A stretch of 19,802 nt of DNA from the NCBI GenBank assembly GCA_041674625.1, contig JBAYVI010000048.1, positions 1 to 19,802 on the forward strand, read 5' to 3'. Below, piece by piece: positions 8,043-15,655 of the stretch. Numbering within the stretch: the first letter of the stretch is position 1; each line of letters begins with the position of its first letter. The stretch is from BRH-c32 sp041674625. GTDB lineage: Bacteria; Bacteroidota; Ignavibacteria; Ignavibacteriales; Melioribacteraceae. The notes beneath the pieces are model-generated. The model was not told where the DNA came from and searched no databases. It saw nothing but the letters and a program-made list of their open reading frames with translations. The position numbers and the translations under genes are program-made.

Positions 8043-9259
8043 TAATTACGTTCATTCTTAGTGAGTTCAAAAACCTTTTCAAATTTTATTTTATCAGAAT
8101 CAGTAAACTCAACATTTCTACGTGACATTACAATTTTTGCTACTTCAATTGCTTTGTCTAATTTATATTCTACTACCATTCCTGAATTAGCCCATGAAAA
8201 AGAGGGGATATACTTTGGAGGGAAATCAGCTCCAAATACATTACAACCAACTCCAATATTAGTGCCTGTATTCAACATTGTATTTATAGCTGTTTTAGAA
8301 TGATCGCCTATAACCGCTCCAAAGAATGTCGTCTTTGTATCGACAAGTTCATTATTGATATTCACAGTAACATTGCTATAATTATTTTTCAGATCACTTC
8401 CATTTGAGCTTGCGCCTATATTAACCCAAGAGCCAAGATAAGAATGCCCAAGGAATCCATCATGTTGTTTATTAGAATATGATTGTAAAATTGAGTTTTC
8501 TATTTCACCGCCAACTTTGCACCATACACCAATATTTGTCCCATGATAAAAGGCAGAGTGCATTTTAACCGTACTAAATGCTCCGATATATGCAGGTCCC
8601 TGAATGGCTGAATGAGGCATGATTTTAACATTACTTCCTATTACAACAGGACCATCTGTCGCATCTATTACAACTGTTGGTGAAATCTGGCAATTTTCAC
8701 CAATAAATATTTTTTCTTGATTTATTAAATAAACACCATCTTTTATTCCATCACATTTTCGTTCATGATTTAATTTATGAAAATCATGACCAATTTCACT
8801 CATATTGTTATTAATTAAATCCCATGGGTATTCAATAAGAGTACAGTCAATTTGCTCTTTATTTAATGCTAGTTCAGAAAAATTATAAAGTCCTTCTGAA
8901 TCAACTTTGAGCATATCAAAAGAATTTGAATTAATTTTTGAAGCAACTAAATTATCCTCAAAAATAACGCCATTTCCAACTTCTAATTCTGAAATCACTT
9001 TGCAAACCGATTCAGAAATTAGAAGTCTCCCGTTAATTAATAGTATCTCGGCTGAACGATTATTATTGACATAATATTCCAAATTATCCATTAAATAATC
9101 TCTTGTTGAATAAAAAATTGAATACCCATGAAAAGCTAATTTAATTTTATCAGATAAAGAAAATACTCCACATCTCAAATCAAAAACAGGTCTTAAATAC
9201 ACTAATGGTAATAATTTTTTATATTTTACATCTTCGAAAATGATTAATATTTTTTCCAT
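8042..9259 (-). CDS. alternative GlmU-type sugar nucleotidyltransferase / acyltransferase-like protein
   Basis: A 405-residue two-part protein resembling the FCB-group 'alternate GlmU' family (NTP_transf_4 plus left-handed beta-helix). Canonical GlmU makes UDP-GlcNAc by acetylating glucosamine-1-phosphate and adding UMP; this version is thought to play a related role. The N-terminal part lacks the usual GxGTRM pyrophosphorylase loop and instead has LLPLVYLRPVFDLRCGVFSL (16-35) and YPWDLI (144-149), typical of the alternate family. Hexapeptide-repeat helix spans about 183-345, including NKQHDGFLGHSYLGSWVNIG (263-282), the likely acyltransferase active-site region. It ends one base into the NFACT gene and starts 30 bases from the divergent PASTA gene. 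Which sugar it uses cannot be told here. Confidence 0.78.
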   Translation of the reverse strand: MEKILIIFEDVKYKKLLPLVYLRPVFDLRCGVFSLSDKIKLAFHGYSIFYSTRDYLMDNLEYYVNNNRSAEILLINGRLLISESVCKVISELEVGNGVIFEDNLVASKINSNSFDMLKVDSEGLYNFSELALNKEQIDCTLIEYPWDLINNNMSEIGHDFHKLNHERKCDGIKDGVYLINQEKIFIGENCQISPTVVIDATDGPVVIGSNVKIMPHSAIQGPAYIGAFSTVKMHSAFYHGTNIGVWCKVGGEIENSILQSYSNKQHDGFLGHSYLGSWVNIGASSNGSDLKNNYSNVTVNINNELVDTKTTFFGAVIGDHSKTAINTMLNTGTNIGVGCNVFGADFPPKYIPSFSWANSGMVVEYKLDKAIEVAKIVMSRRNVEFTDSDKIKFEKVFELTKNERN

Positions 9260-9289
9260 AGAATATTTTGCTTTTTTGTAAATAAAATA

Positions 9290-10051
9290 ATGTTTAATAT
9301 ATTAGAATATATGAAAACTACGACCCAAAAATACCTAAAAAAAACCGGAATTGTAATCGGCATAATAATAATTGTCATATTAGCATTTGATCTAATATTG
9401 CTCCCACTATACGTTAGCGGAACTGAACTAAATGTTCCCAATGTTGTTGGCATGCAAAAAGATAAAGCTATAAAAATGTTAGAAGATTTGGACTTAGTCC
9501 CTATAATTCAAACCGCTCGATTTGACGATAAAATGAAAAAAGATTATATCCTTTTCCAAAAACCATTATCTAAAAGTTTAGTTAAAGAAGGAAGAAGAAT
9601 TTATCTAACAATTAGTGGTGGCGATCCTAAATTAGAGATGCCTTCTTTAATGAATAAATCGATACGTGATGCTAAGATTACTTTAGAAAGATCGGGTCTG
9701 AAATTGGGATCAATCGATTCTGTAGATTCTGAACTTCCAATTTATACTGTTGTTGGACAATCAATTACTGAAGGTTCAACTATTTCAAAAGGAACATTGG
9801 TTAATATTAGAGTAAGTATCGGTCCTCAAATAGGTATGATTCGTGTGCCTAATATTTTAGGTAGGTCCTTATCGGAAGCAGAAAATATTCTTCAAGTTAA
9901 TTCTCTTTTTATTGGTAAGATATCTTATATTTATTCACCAACTTTATTACCAAATACAGTAGTCGATCAAGTACCTAGCGAAAGTAATTTGATTCCGATT
10001 GGCGACTCTATAAGTGTGGTCTTAACTCAATCTAAATTAATTGATAATTGA
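9290..10051 (+). CDS. single-pass membrane protein with three PASTA domains
   Basis: A 253-residue protein with a short basic cytoplasmic tail, one membrane helix (about 20-42) and three PASTA repeats outside: about 46-110 (NVPNVVGMQKDKAIKMLE), 114-178 (MPSLMNKSIRDAKITLE) and 184-247 (RVPNILGRSLSEAENILQ). PASTA domains bind peptidoglycan or muropeptides in some Ser/Thr kinases and penicillin-binding proteins; here no kinase or transpeptidase domain is attached, so it is probably a cell-wall binding or scaffolding protein in the periplasm. Start is uncertain: ATG at 9290 or, seven codons later, ATG at 9311; an imperfect promoter-like TATTTTG at 9264-9270 would favour the later one. It is followed after 4 bases by rpe. 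Confidence 0.87.
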   Translation: MFNILEYMKTTTQKYLKKTGIVIGIIIIVILAFDLILLPLYVSGTELNVPNVVGMQKDKAIKMLEDLDLVPIIQTARFDDKMKKDYILFQKPLSKSLVKEGRRIYLTISGGDPKLEMPSLMNKSIRDAKITLERSGLKLGSIDSVDSELPIYTVVGQSITEGSTISKGTLVNIRVSIGPQIGMIRVPNILGRSLSEAENILQVNSLFIGKISYIYSPTLLPNTVVDQVPSESNLIPIGDSISVVLTQSKLIDN

Positions 10052-10055
10052 AATT

Positions 10056-10709
10056 ATGAAAAAAATAGCTCCTTCTATACTAGCTGCAAATTTTACAAAC
10101 CTTTCCCAACAGATAAGGTATGTTGAAGTTGGCGGTGCTGATATTATCCATTGCGATATTATGGATGGCAAATTTGTTCCCAATATTTCATTCGGACCTT
10201 TAGTGGTTAACGCTGTTAGAAATATTACCAATTTACCTATTGATGTTCACTTAATGATTGAATCTCCTGATGATTTTATAGAAGATTTTGTTAAAGCAGG
10301 AGCTAATTATATTACTGTTCATCAGGAAGAAGTGAAACATCTTCATAGAACTATTGAATTTATAAAGAGCTTAAACGTTAAAGCTGGAGTGGTTCTCAAT
10401 CCGGCTACACCAATTTCGACTCTTTATGATATTTTAGAATACGTAGATATGGTTCTAATTATGAGTGTAAATCCCGGATTTGGGGGACAAAAATTTATTC
10501 AGCACTCTCTAAAAAAGATTAATGATTTAAATATATTAAGAGAAAAAAGAAATCTGAATTTCTTAATTGAAGTTGACGGTGGTATTGATCTAACTACTAT
10601 TAAACCTGTTTGTGAAGCTGGATGTGATATATTCGTTGCGGGTTCTGCTATTTTCAAAAATGATAATATTACCGCTGCTACTTTGGAACTTAGAAATTTA
10701 ATTAACTAA
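10056..10709 (+). CDS. rpe: ribulose-phosphate 3-epimerase
   Basis: Interconverts ribulose-5-phosphate and xylulose-5-phosphate in the pentose phosphate pathway; a cytoplasmic metal-dependent TIM barrel. The 217 residues show the family marks: APSILAANF (5-13), HCDIMDGKFVPN (32-43) with metal/catalytic residues H32 and D34, DVHLMI (63-68) with H65, SVNPGFGGQKF (137-147) for phosphate binding, and EVDGGI (172-177) with the second catalytic aspartate D174. I start it at the ATG, giving MKKIAPSILAANF as in homologues; a TTG fifteen bases earlier would overlap the PASTA gene and add an unusual five residues. Gap of 4 bases to the PASTA gene and 35 to folP suggests one operon. Confidence 0.96.
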   Translation: MKKIAPSILAANFTNLSQQIRYVEVGGADIIHCDIMDGKFVPNISFGPLVVNAVRNITNLPIDVHLMIESPDDFIEDFVKAGANYITVHQEEVKHLHRTIEFIKSLNVKAGVVLNPATPISTLYDILEYVDMVLIMSVNPGFGGQKFIQHSLKKINDLNILREKRNLNFLIEVDGGIDLTTIKPVCEAGCDIFVAGSAIFKNDNITAATLELRNLIN

Positions 10710-10744
10710 ATATTACAATCAATTGAATGTCTCTTGGTAATTAA

Positions 10745-11929
10745 ATGAAAATACAAATAATCGACCTATTTCATCAGGAAGTGTTCAATAAAATTTCTGC
10801 AAAGTATAATGTATTTCGGGAATTATACGAGCAAGACCTAATTGCATTAGAAATTAGAGACATTAATCTAAAATTATCAAATAAATTAAAAAAAATTGTT
10901 CTTACAAATAAAGTAATATGTTATACTACACAGCTTTCCGAGGAAGATTTTGTAGATCTTTTAGTGCTTGGTTCATTCTCAATTTTTAAAGATTTAGCAA
11001 AAGAAATATTATCTGTCGGTAATGAAGACCTTGGTTATAAAATATCGAAAGTTATAAAAAATTTTTCTGAATATGATTCTTTAGGGATAAACTTAAATGA
11101 CGGTAAGGTTTTATCTCTAAAAAAATCGTGCGTAATGGGGATATTAAATGTTACTCCTGATTCATTTTCTGATGGAGGCAAATACCTTTCTGAAAAAGAA
11201 GCTATTGATTTCGGAATTACAATGCACCTTCAAGGCGCAACTATTATTGATATTGGTGGAGAATCTTCTCGACCAGGAGCTGAAGATATTTCGGCTGAGG
11301 TAGAAATAAATAGAATTATGCCGGTAATCAAAGGTTTATTGGAGTATGATAAAAATATTGTTTTATCTATCGATACAAAAAAAGCAATTGTAGCCGAAGA
11401 AGCAATTAAAAATGGTGCTAAAATTATTAATGATATAAGTGCCGGCAGATTTGACTCAGCTATGATTGATGTAATTAAGAGATATAATACACCATTTGTA
11501 GTAATGCATATGAAAGGTTCTCCTAAAAATATGCAGGATAATCCTTTTTACGATGATGTAGTCTCAGAAATTTATGATTTCCTTAGTGATCGAGTAAGTC
11601 AATTAAGAAAACTTGGAATCAAAAACTTAATTATTGACCCGGGAATAGGTTTTGGTAAAAGAGTTTGCCATAATTTTGAAATTATAAAACGATTAAATGA
11701 ATTTAAGGGCATTGGAGCTCCAATAATGGTTGGAATATCTCGGAAATCATTTCTTGGTAAATCTTTTGGAATTGATATTTCACAAAGAGATATTCATACT
11801 CTTTCTTCCGAGCTAATAGCCGCAAAAAATGGAGCAAAAATCATTAGGACTCACAATGTTTCTAATACTTTAATTTCTAACGATGTACTTCATTATACTC
11901 AGAATCCGGATATCACATTAAATGTTTGA
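10745..11929 (+). CDS. folP: dihydropteroate synthase, long form with N-terminal extension
   Basis: Joins p-aminobenzoate to the pterin pyrophosphate to make dihydropteroate in folate synthesis; cytoplasmic. The catalytic TIM barrel begins near residue 129 with MGILNVTPDSFSDGG (131-145), followed by DIGGESSRPGA (169-179), NDIS (229-232), VMHMKG (253-258), DPGIGFGK (298-305), GISRKSFLG (330-338) and the terminal RTHNV (368-372), all intact. Normal FolP has about 270-290 residues; this one has 394 because of an extra domain of about 125 residues at the front, including DLLVLGSFSIFKDLAKEIL (71-89). Similar long forms occur in some other bacteria and archaea as I recall, with no settled function. 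The stop overlaps the cdaA start by 8 bases. Confidence 0.94.
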   Translation: MKIQIIDLFHQEVFNKISAKYNVFRELYEQDLIALEIRDINLKLSNKLKKIVLTNKVICYTTQLSEEDFVDLLVLGSFSIFKDLAKEILSVGNEDLGYKISKVIKNFSEYDSLGINLNDGKVLSLKKSCVMGILNVTPDSFSDGGKYLSEKEAIDFGITMHLQGATIIDIGGESSRPGAEDISAEVEINRIMPVIKGLLEYDKNIVLSIDTKKAIVAEEAIKNGAKIINDISAGRFDSAMIDVIKRYNTPFVVMHMKGSPKNMQDNPFYDDVVSEIYDFLSDRVSQLRKLGIKNLIIDPGIGFGKRVCHNFEIIKRLNEFKGIGAPIMVGISRKSFLGKSFGIDISQRDIHTLSSELIAAKNGAKIIRTHNVSNTLISNDVLHYTQNPDITLNV

Positions 11930-12740
11930 AATATTTAATATTGGTTTTCTATCAATAAATTTTTTAGATTTGTTAGATATTGCGATAGTATCCTTTATCT
12001 TTTATAAACTTTATTCTGCTATTCGTGGAACCATTGCGGCACAAATATTTTATGGATTGGTGATTGTTCTTGTCCTTACATTTCTCTCTCAAGCAGCCAA
12101 TTTTAAGGCTCTTGGCTGGTTACTTAAGCTTCTTTCAGATATTTGGGTTATAGCCTTTATAATTTTGTTTCAACCGGAGATTAGAAGATTATTAGTTCTT
12201 GTTGGTAAAAGCCAATTTTTAAAACCATTTATAAAAACGAACGCTACTGATGTTGCAGATATTTTAACTGATACTGCATTTGAATTGGCACAACATCAAC
12301 ATGGTGCGCTTATAGTAATCGTTAAGACTGCCGGAATTAGAGGTATTGTAGAAACTGGGGAGTTATTAAATTCACGTATAAATAAAAACTTATTACGTTC
12401 TATCTTTTTCCCAAGAACAGCACTTCATGATGGAGCTGTTATTATTAGAGGAGATGTAATAGAAGCAGCTAGATGTACTTTACCACTTACACCATTAACT
12501 GTGCAAGATGGTCTTCCACTTGGTATGAGACATAGAGCTGGTATTGGTATTAGCGAACAAGCTGATGTTATAGTTATAATTGTTTCTGAAGAAACAGGTA
12601 GCATTTCTGTCGCTGAAAATGGAATTCTTAAAAGAGGTCTTTCACGTGACGGTCTGAGAAATCGACTCATTACCAGTCTTGGCAGTACTAAACCAAAAGT
12701 AAATAATAAATTATTTAATAAAATATTTAAAAAAAATTAA
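11922..12740 (+). CDS. cdaA: membrane diadenylate cyclase (c-di-AMP synthase)
   Basis: Makes cyclic di-AMP from two ATP. The 272 residues contain three membrane helices (about 13-33, 37-57 and 68-84) and a DAC domain from about 100. Both active-site motifs are intact: the DGA motif in ALHDGAVI (167-174) and the RHR motif in GMRHRAGIG (201-209). The SEETGSISVAENG stretch (222-234) is also typical. This is the CdaA/DacA type. In Firmicutes cdaA sits with the regulator cdaR and glmM; neither is here. Instead it overlaps folP by 8 bases, an arrangement I recall from other Bacteroidota-type genomes. c-di-AMP usually governs potassium and osmolyte balance and wall stress, so the PASTA gene in the same run is suggestive. 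Confidence 0.95.
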   Translation: MFEIFNIGFLSINFLDLLDIAIVSFIFYKLYSAIRGTIAAQIFYGLVIVLVLTFLSQAANFKALGWLLKLLSDIWVIAFIILFQPEIRRLLVLVGKSQFLKPFIKTNATDVADILTDTAFELAQHQHGALIVIVKTAGIRGIVETGELLNSRINKNLLRSIFFPRTALHDGAVIIRGDVIEAARCTLPLTPLTVQDGLPLGMRHRAGIGISEQADVIVIIVSEETGSISVAENGILKRGLSRDGLRNRLITSLGSTKPKVNNKLFNKIFKKN

Positions 12741-12759
12741 ATAAGAACTACGAATTGAT

Positions 12760-12767
12760 TAAATTTG
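12760..12767 (+). promoter_or_regulatory. putative -7 box for the hydrolase-parAB operon
   Basis: TAAATTTG in the 61-base gap after cdaA is an exact fit to TAnnTTTG. A start near 12774 would give a 28-base leader holding the strong ribosome binding site. No convincing -33 element is seen. It supports a new transcription unit starting here. Confidence 0.42.
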
Positions 12768-12792
12768 CATCCCAATTGATTTTAATTTTAGA

Positions 12793-12797
12793 GGAGG
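12793..12797 (+). promoter_or_regulatory. perfect Shine-Dalgarno of the UPF0173 hydrolase gene
   Basis: GGAGG, inside GAGGAGGAAAT, lies 4 bases before the ATG at 12802. It is the only perfect GGAGG before a start in this window; most other genes here show a weak or absent Shine-Dalgarno. It fixes the start of the hydrolase and suggests strong initiation. Confidence 0.8.
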
Positions 12798-12801
12798 AAA
12801 T

Positions 12802-13479
12802 ATGAAATTAAAATATTTTTCGCACTCTGCTTTTCAATTGACTATTTATGATTACAAAATATTAATAGACCCATTCTTCACCGGGAATCCAACTTCTCCT
12901 GTACAAGGGGGTGATATTAACGCTGACTTTATTATACTTACTCATGCTCACGGAGACCATATTGGGGATAGTTTTGAAATCGCAAAAAGATGCAATTCCA
13001 CTTTTATTTGCGTTAATGAATTAGCAGATTATTGTAGTAATCATGGATTTATTGCTCATAATATGCATATTGGTGGAGCCTTTAATTTTGAGTTCGGTAG
13101 AGTAAAATTCACAATCGCTCATCATGGTTCTTTAACTCCTGATGGACATTATGGCGGTGAACCAGCTGGTGTTTTGATTACTTCAAATGGTAAAACTATT
13201 TATCACACCGGTGATACAGGTTTATTTTATGACATGAAACTGATCGGCGAAATGAATAAAATTGACTATATGCTTCTTCCTATTGGTGATAATTTTACAA
13301 TGGGAATTGATGATGCGCTTAAAGCTGTGGAATTAGCTAATCCTGAAGTAGCAATTCCAATGCACTTTAATACTTTCCCGGTTATTAAAGCTGACCCACA
13401 TTTATTTAAAAGTAAATTGGAAAAGACCGGGAAAAAATGTACTATTCTTTCATATGGCGAAGAGATAATAATTAAATAA
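12802..13479 (+). CDS. metal-dependent hydrolase, UPF0173 (beta-lactamase fold)
   Basis: A 225-residue metallo-beta-lactamase-fold protein of the UPF0173 (YtkL-like) family. Metal ligands are visible: H8 in YFSHSAF, the HAHGDH motif (48-53), H107/H108 in IAHHGS, D138 in HTGDTGLF and H188 in PMHFNTFP. The GGEPAGVL stretch (118-125) is typical of the family. These enzymes are predicted hydrolases with no agreed physiological substrate. It is probably the first gene of the unit that continues into parA: its TAA shares one base with the parA ATG. The link with chromosome segregation genes is probably only shared transcription. Confidence 0.92.
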   Translation: MKLKYFSHSAFQLTIYDYKILIDPFFTGNPTSPVQGGDINADFIILTHAHGDHIGDSFEIAKRCNSTFICVNELADYCSNHGFIAHNMHIGGAFNFEFGRVKFTIAHHGSLTPDGHYGGEPAGVLITSNGKTIYHTGDTGLFYDMKLIGEMNKIDYMLLPIGDNFTMGIDDALKAVELANPEVAIPMHFNTFPVIKADPHLFKSKLEKTGKKCTILSYGEEIIIK

Positions 13480-14261
13480 TGGCAAAAATAATAGTAATCG
13501 CAAATCAGAAGGGTGGAGTCGGTAAAACTTCTACTGCTATAAACCTTTCAGCTTCAATAGCAGCAGCAGAATATAAAACTCTTATTATTGATATCGACCC
13601 TCAGTCAAATTCGACATCTGGACTTGGTACTGAACATCCTCTAAATTCAATCTATGAAGTTTTAGTTGGTCTCTGCTCAGCTGATGAAGCTATTCAATCA
13701 ACTTATATGCCTTTCCTCGACATACTTCCTTCAAGCATTAATTTAGTAGGTGCTGAAGTTGAACTCGTATCCTTAAAAGGACGCGAATTTAAACTAAAAG
13801 AAGCCCTTGAAAATATTAATGATAAATATGACTTTATCTTTATTGATTGTCCTCCATCATTATCACTACTTACTTTAAATGCTCTTACCTATGCAGATTC
13901 TGTTTTGATCCCGGTTCAATGTGAATATTTCGCTCTCGAAGGATTGGGACAATTACTTAATACTATTAATATGGTAAAGAAATCCTCTAATCCGGATTTG
14001 ACTATTGAAGGTGTTCTTCTCACAATGTTCGATGTCAGACTTCGTTTATCTCATCAGGTCGTTGAGGAAGTAAAAAAATATTTCGGTTCAAAAGTTTATA
14101 ATACTTTAATCCACAGAAATGTGAGGATTTCAGAAGCTCCAAGTCATGCAAAACCGGTTATTTTATATGATGCAACTTCAATTGGAGCACAAAATTACAT
14201 CTCCCTTGCAACTGAATTTTTAGAAAAATGCAATTTAAAACCAAAAGAAGTTGGTAATTAA
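13479..14261 (+). CDS. parA: chromosome partitioning ATPase ParA/Soj
   Basis: A 260-residue deviant Walker A ATPase that binds DNA non-specifically as an ATP dimer and moves or positions ParB-parS complexes. The P-loop KGGVGKTS (11-18) carries the signature lysine K11; IIDIDPQSN (37-45) is the switch-I/Walker A' region, and FIDCPPSL, about residue 124 onward, is Walker B. The length and lack of an N-terminal HTH place it with chromosomal Soj-type ParA, not plasmid P1-type. Its start codon shares one base with the stop of the hydrolase gene and parB begins one base after its stop, so the three are coupled. The window therefore may lie fairly near the replication origin, where parAB is usual, though no other origin marker is present. 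Confidence 0.95.
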   Translation: MAKIIVIANQKGGVGKTSTAINLSASIAAAEYKTLIIDIDPQSNSTSGLGTEHPLNSIYEVLVGLCSADEAIQSTYMPFLDILPSSINLVGAEVELVSLKGREFKLKEALENINDKYDFIFIDCPPSLSLLTLNALTYADSVLIPVQCEYFALEGLGQLLNTINMVKKSSNPDLTIEGVLLTMFDVRLRLSHQVVEEVKKYFGSKVYNTLIHRNVRISEAPSHAKPVILYDATSIGAQNYISLATEFLEKCNLKPKEVGN

Positions 14262-14262
14262 T

Positions 14263-15195
14263 ATGAAACAGGGATTAGGAAGAGGATTAGATGCTTTAAT
14301 AAATCCACAAGGGAAGGATAATATTGAACAACCGTTGACGGTAGTGAGCACTAATATAAAAAATGATGACGGATCCACTAACGATATCTTAGTTAAATTA
14401 CCTGTCGGAACTATTGTCCCAAATGAGTTCCAACCTCGTATAGAATTTAATCAAGATGCACTAAATGAATTAAAAAAATCGATCCTTGAAAATGGATTAA
14501 TTCAGCCGATTACTGTCAGACGTGTTAATAGTCATTATGAATTGGTTTCAGGTGAAAGACGACTGAGAGCTTGCAAAGATATCGGGTATAAAGATATACC
14601 CGCATATATAATTAAAGTAGATACTAAAGAAGCGATGCTTGCTCTCTCTTTAATTGAAAATATTCAAAGAGAACAACTTAATCCTATTGAAATTGCTAAT
14701 GCATATAGAAGATTAATGGATGAGTGTTCTCTTACTCAAGAAGAAATTGCCGATAAAGTAGGGAAAGATAGAAGCACCATTACTAACTCTATCCGTTTGC
14801 TTAAGCTCCCCAATGATGTTCAAAATGCTCTAATAAAAGAAGAAATTTCTTCTGGACACGCTCGTGCCTTAATTAACCTCCCGACATCAAATATTCAAAG
14901 CCAATTTCTTGATAAAATTAAAAAAGAAAATCTTTCAGTTAGAAAAGTTGAACAATTAGTTAGAGAGTTTTTAGAAACTAAATCAAAAAAATTTGTCGCT
15001 GCTAATTCTCAGATTTCAAAATCTAATGGTGGGTTTCGCACTTTTGAGGAAAGATTACAACTTATTATGGGTACTAAAGTTTTTTGCAAACAAAAGAAAG
15101 ATGGCAAAGGAGAAGTCGTTATTGAATTTTATTCGGATGATGAATTTGAAAGATTACTCGAATTATTTGAAATTATCGGAAGTAACAATAGTTAG
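14263..15195 (+). CDS. parB: chromosome partitioning protein ParB/Spo0J
   Basis: A CTP-dependent DNA clamp that loads at parS sites and stimulates ParA. The ATG at 14263 gives MKQGLGRGLDALI, the classic N-terminal ParA-interacting peptide; a TTG twelve bases upstream would overlap parA and is unlikely. In the 310 residues the ParB/Srx domain (about 47-135) has FQPR (56-59), the CTP-binding SGERRLRA (96-103) and ENIQREQLNPIE (132-143). The helix-turn-helix is at about 157-177 (LTQEEIADKVGKDRSTIT), and the dimerisation domain lies at about 260-310. A linker at about 240-258 joins the parts. The 3' end contains the start of the next gene in another frame. Confidence 0.96.
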   Translation: MKQGLGRGLDALINPQGKDNIEQPLTVVSTNIKNDDGSTNDILVKLPVGTIVPNEFQPRIEFNQDALNELKKSILENGLIQPITVRRVNSHYELVSGERRLRACKDIGYKDIPAYIIKVDTKEAMLALSLIENIQREQLNPIEIANAYRRLMDECSLTQEEIADKVGKDRSTITNSIRLLKLPNDVQNALIKEEISSGHARALINLPTSNIQSQFLDKIKKENLSVRKVEQLVREFLETKSKKFVAANSQISKSNGGFRTFEERLQLIMGTKVFCKQKKDGKGEVVIEFYSDDEFERLLELFEIIGSNNS

Positions 15196-15655
15196 TTTAT
15201 TATTATTCGTACTAACTTTTTCTGAAATTTCTGCACAAGAATCGATTGATTCTACTAAGTTTGTTATGCAAAAATCACCACTTAGTGCTGTTCTTCAAAG
15301 TGCTGTTCTTCCAGGACTCGGACAAATTTATAATGAATCTTACTGGAAAGCACCAGTCTTTTTGTCTATCTTAGGCTACTTTACTTATCAATGGATTGAT
15401 AATAATAATAAATATAAAGATTATCGCTCTCTTTATACTTATTCGTTAAATGATTCTCAAACAGGAAATAAAGGATACTTAAACTTCAGAGAATTTTATA
15501 GAGATCAAAGAGATCAATTTGCTGTATATATTGGAATTACATATTTCTTAAATTTAGTTGATGCGTATGTTGATGCTCACCTGTTTGATTTTAATGTTGA
15601 AGATGATTTTGGGTCGAAAAAATTTAATCTCTCCTTTAGGATGCCAATTAAATGA
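15140..15655 (+). CDS. DUF5683 protein, secreted or membrane-associated
   Basis: A protein of about 171 residues with a signal-type hydrophobic stretch (VTIVSLLLFVLTFSEISAQ) followed by SAVLQSAVLPGLGQIYN and a tryptophan/tyrosine-rich part (YWKAPVF, DNNNKYKDYRSLY), the pattern of the DUF5683 family common in Bacteroidota and relatives. Function unknown; a cell-envelope location is likely. The reading frame stays open far back into parB. Starts at ATG 15137 or 15140, or TTG 15167, all lie inside parB; no start after the parB stop would keep the signal sequence. So 29 to 59 bases code for both proteins. Its stop overlaps the next ATG (ATGA). Confidence 0.72.
   Translation: MNLKDYSNYLKLSEVTIVSLLLFVLTFSEISAQESIDSTKFVMQKSPLSAVLQSAVLPGLGQIYNESYWKAPVFLSILGYFTYQWIDNNNKYKDYRSLYTYSLNDSQTGNKGYLNFREFYRDQRDQFAVYIGITYFLNLVDAYVDAHLFDFNVEDDFGSKKFNLSFRMPIK

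Noticed and set aside
10041..10055. Upstream TTG as the rpe start
   Set aside because: It overlaps the end of the PASTA gene and adds residues not seen in Rpe proteins; the ATG at 10056 gives the normal start.
12425..12670. Open frame of 81 codons antisense to cdaA
   Set aside because: The cdaA frame carries both catalytic motifs here; the antisense frame has no start signal or recognisable domain.
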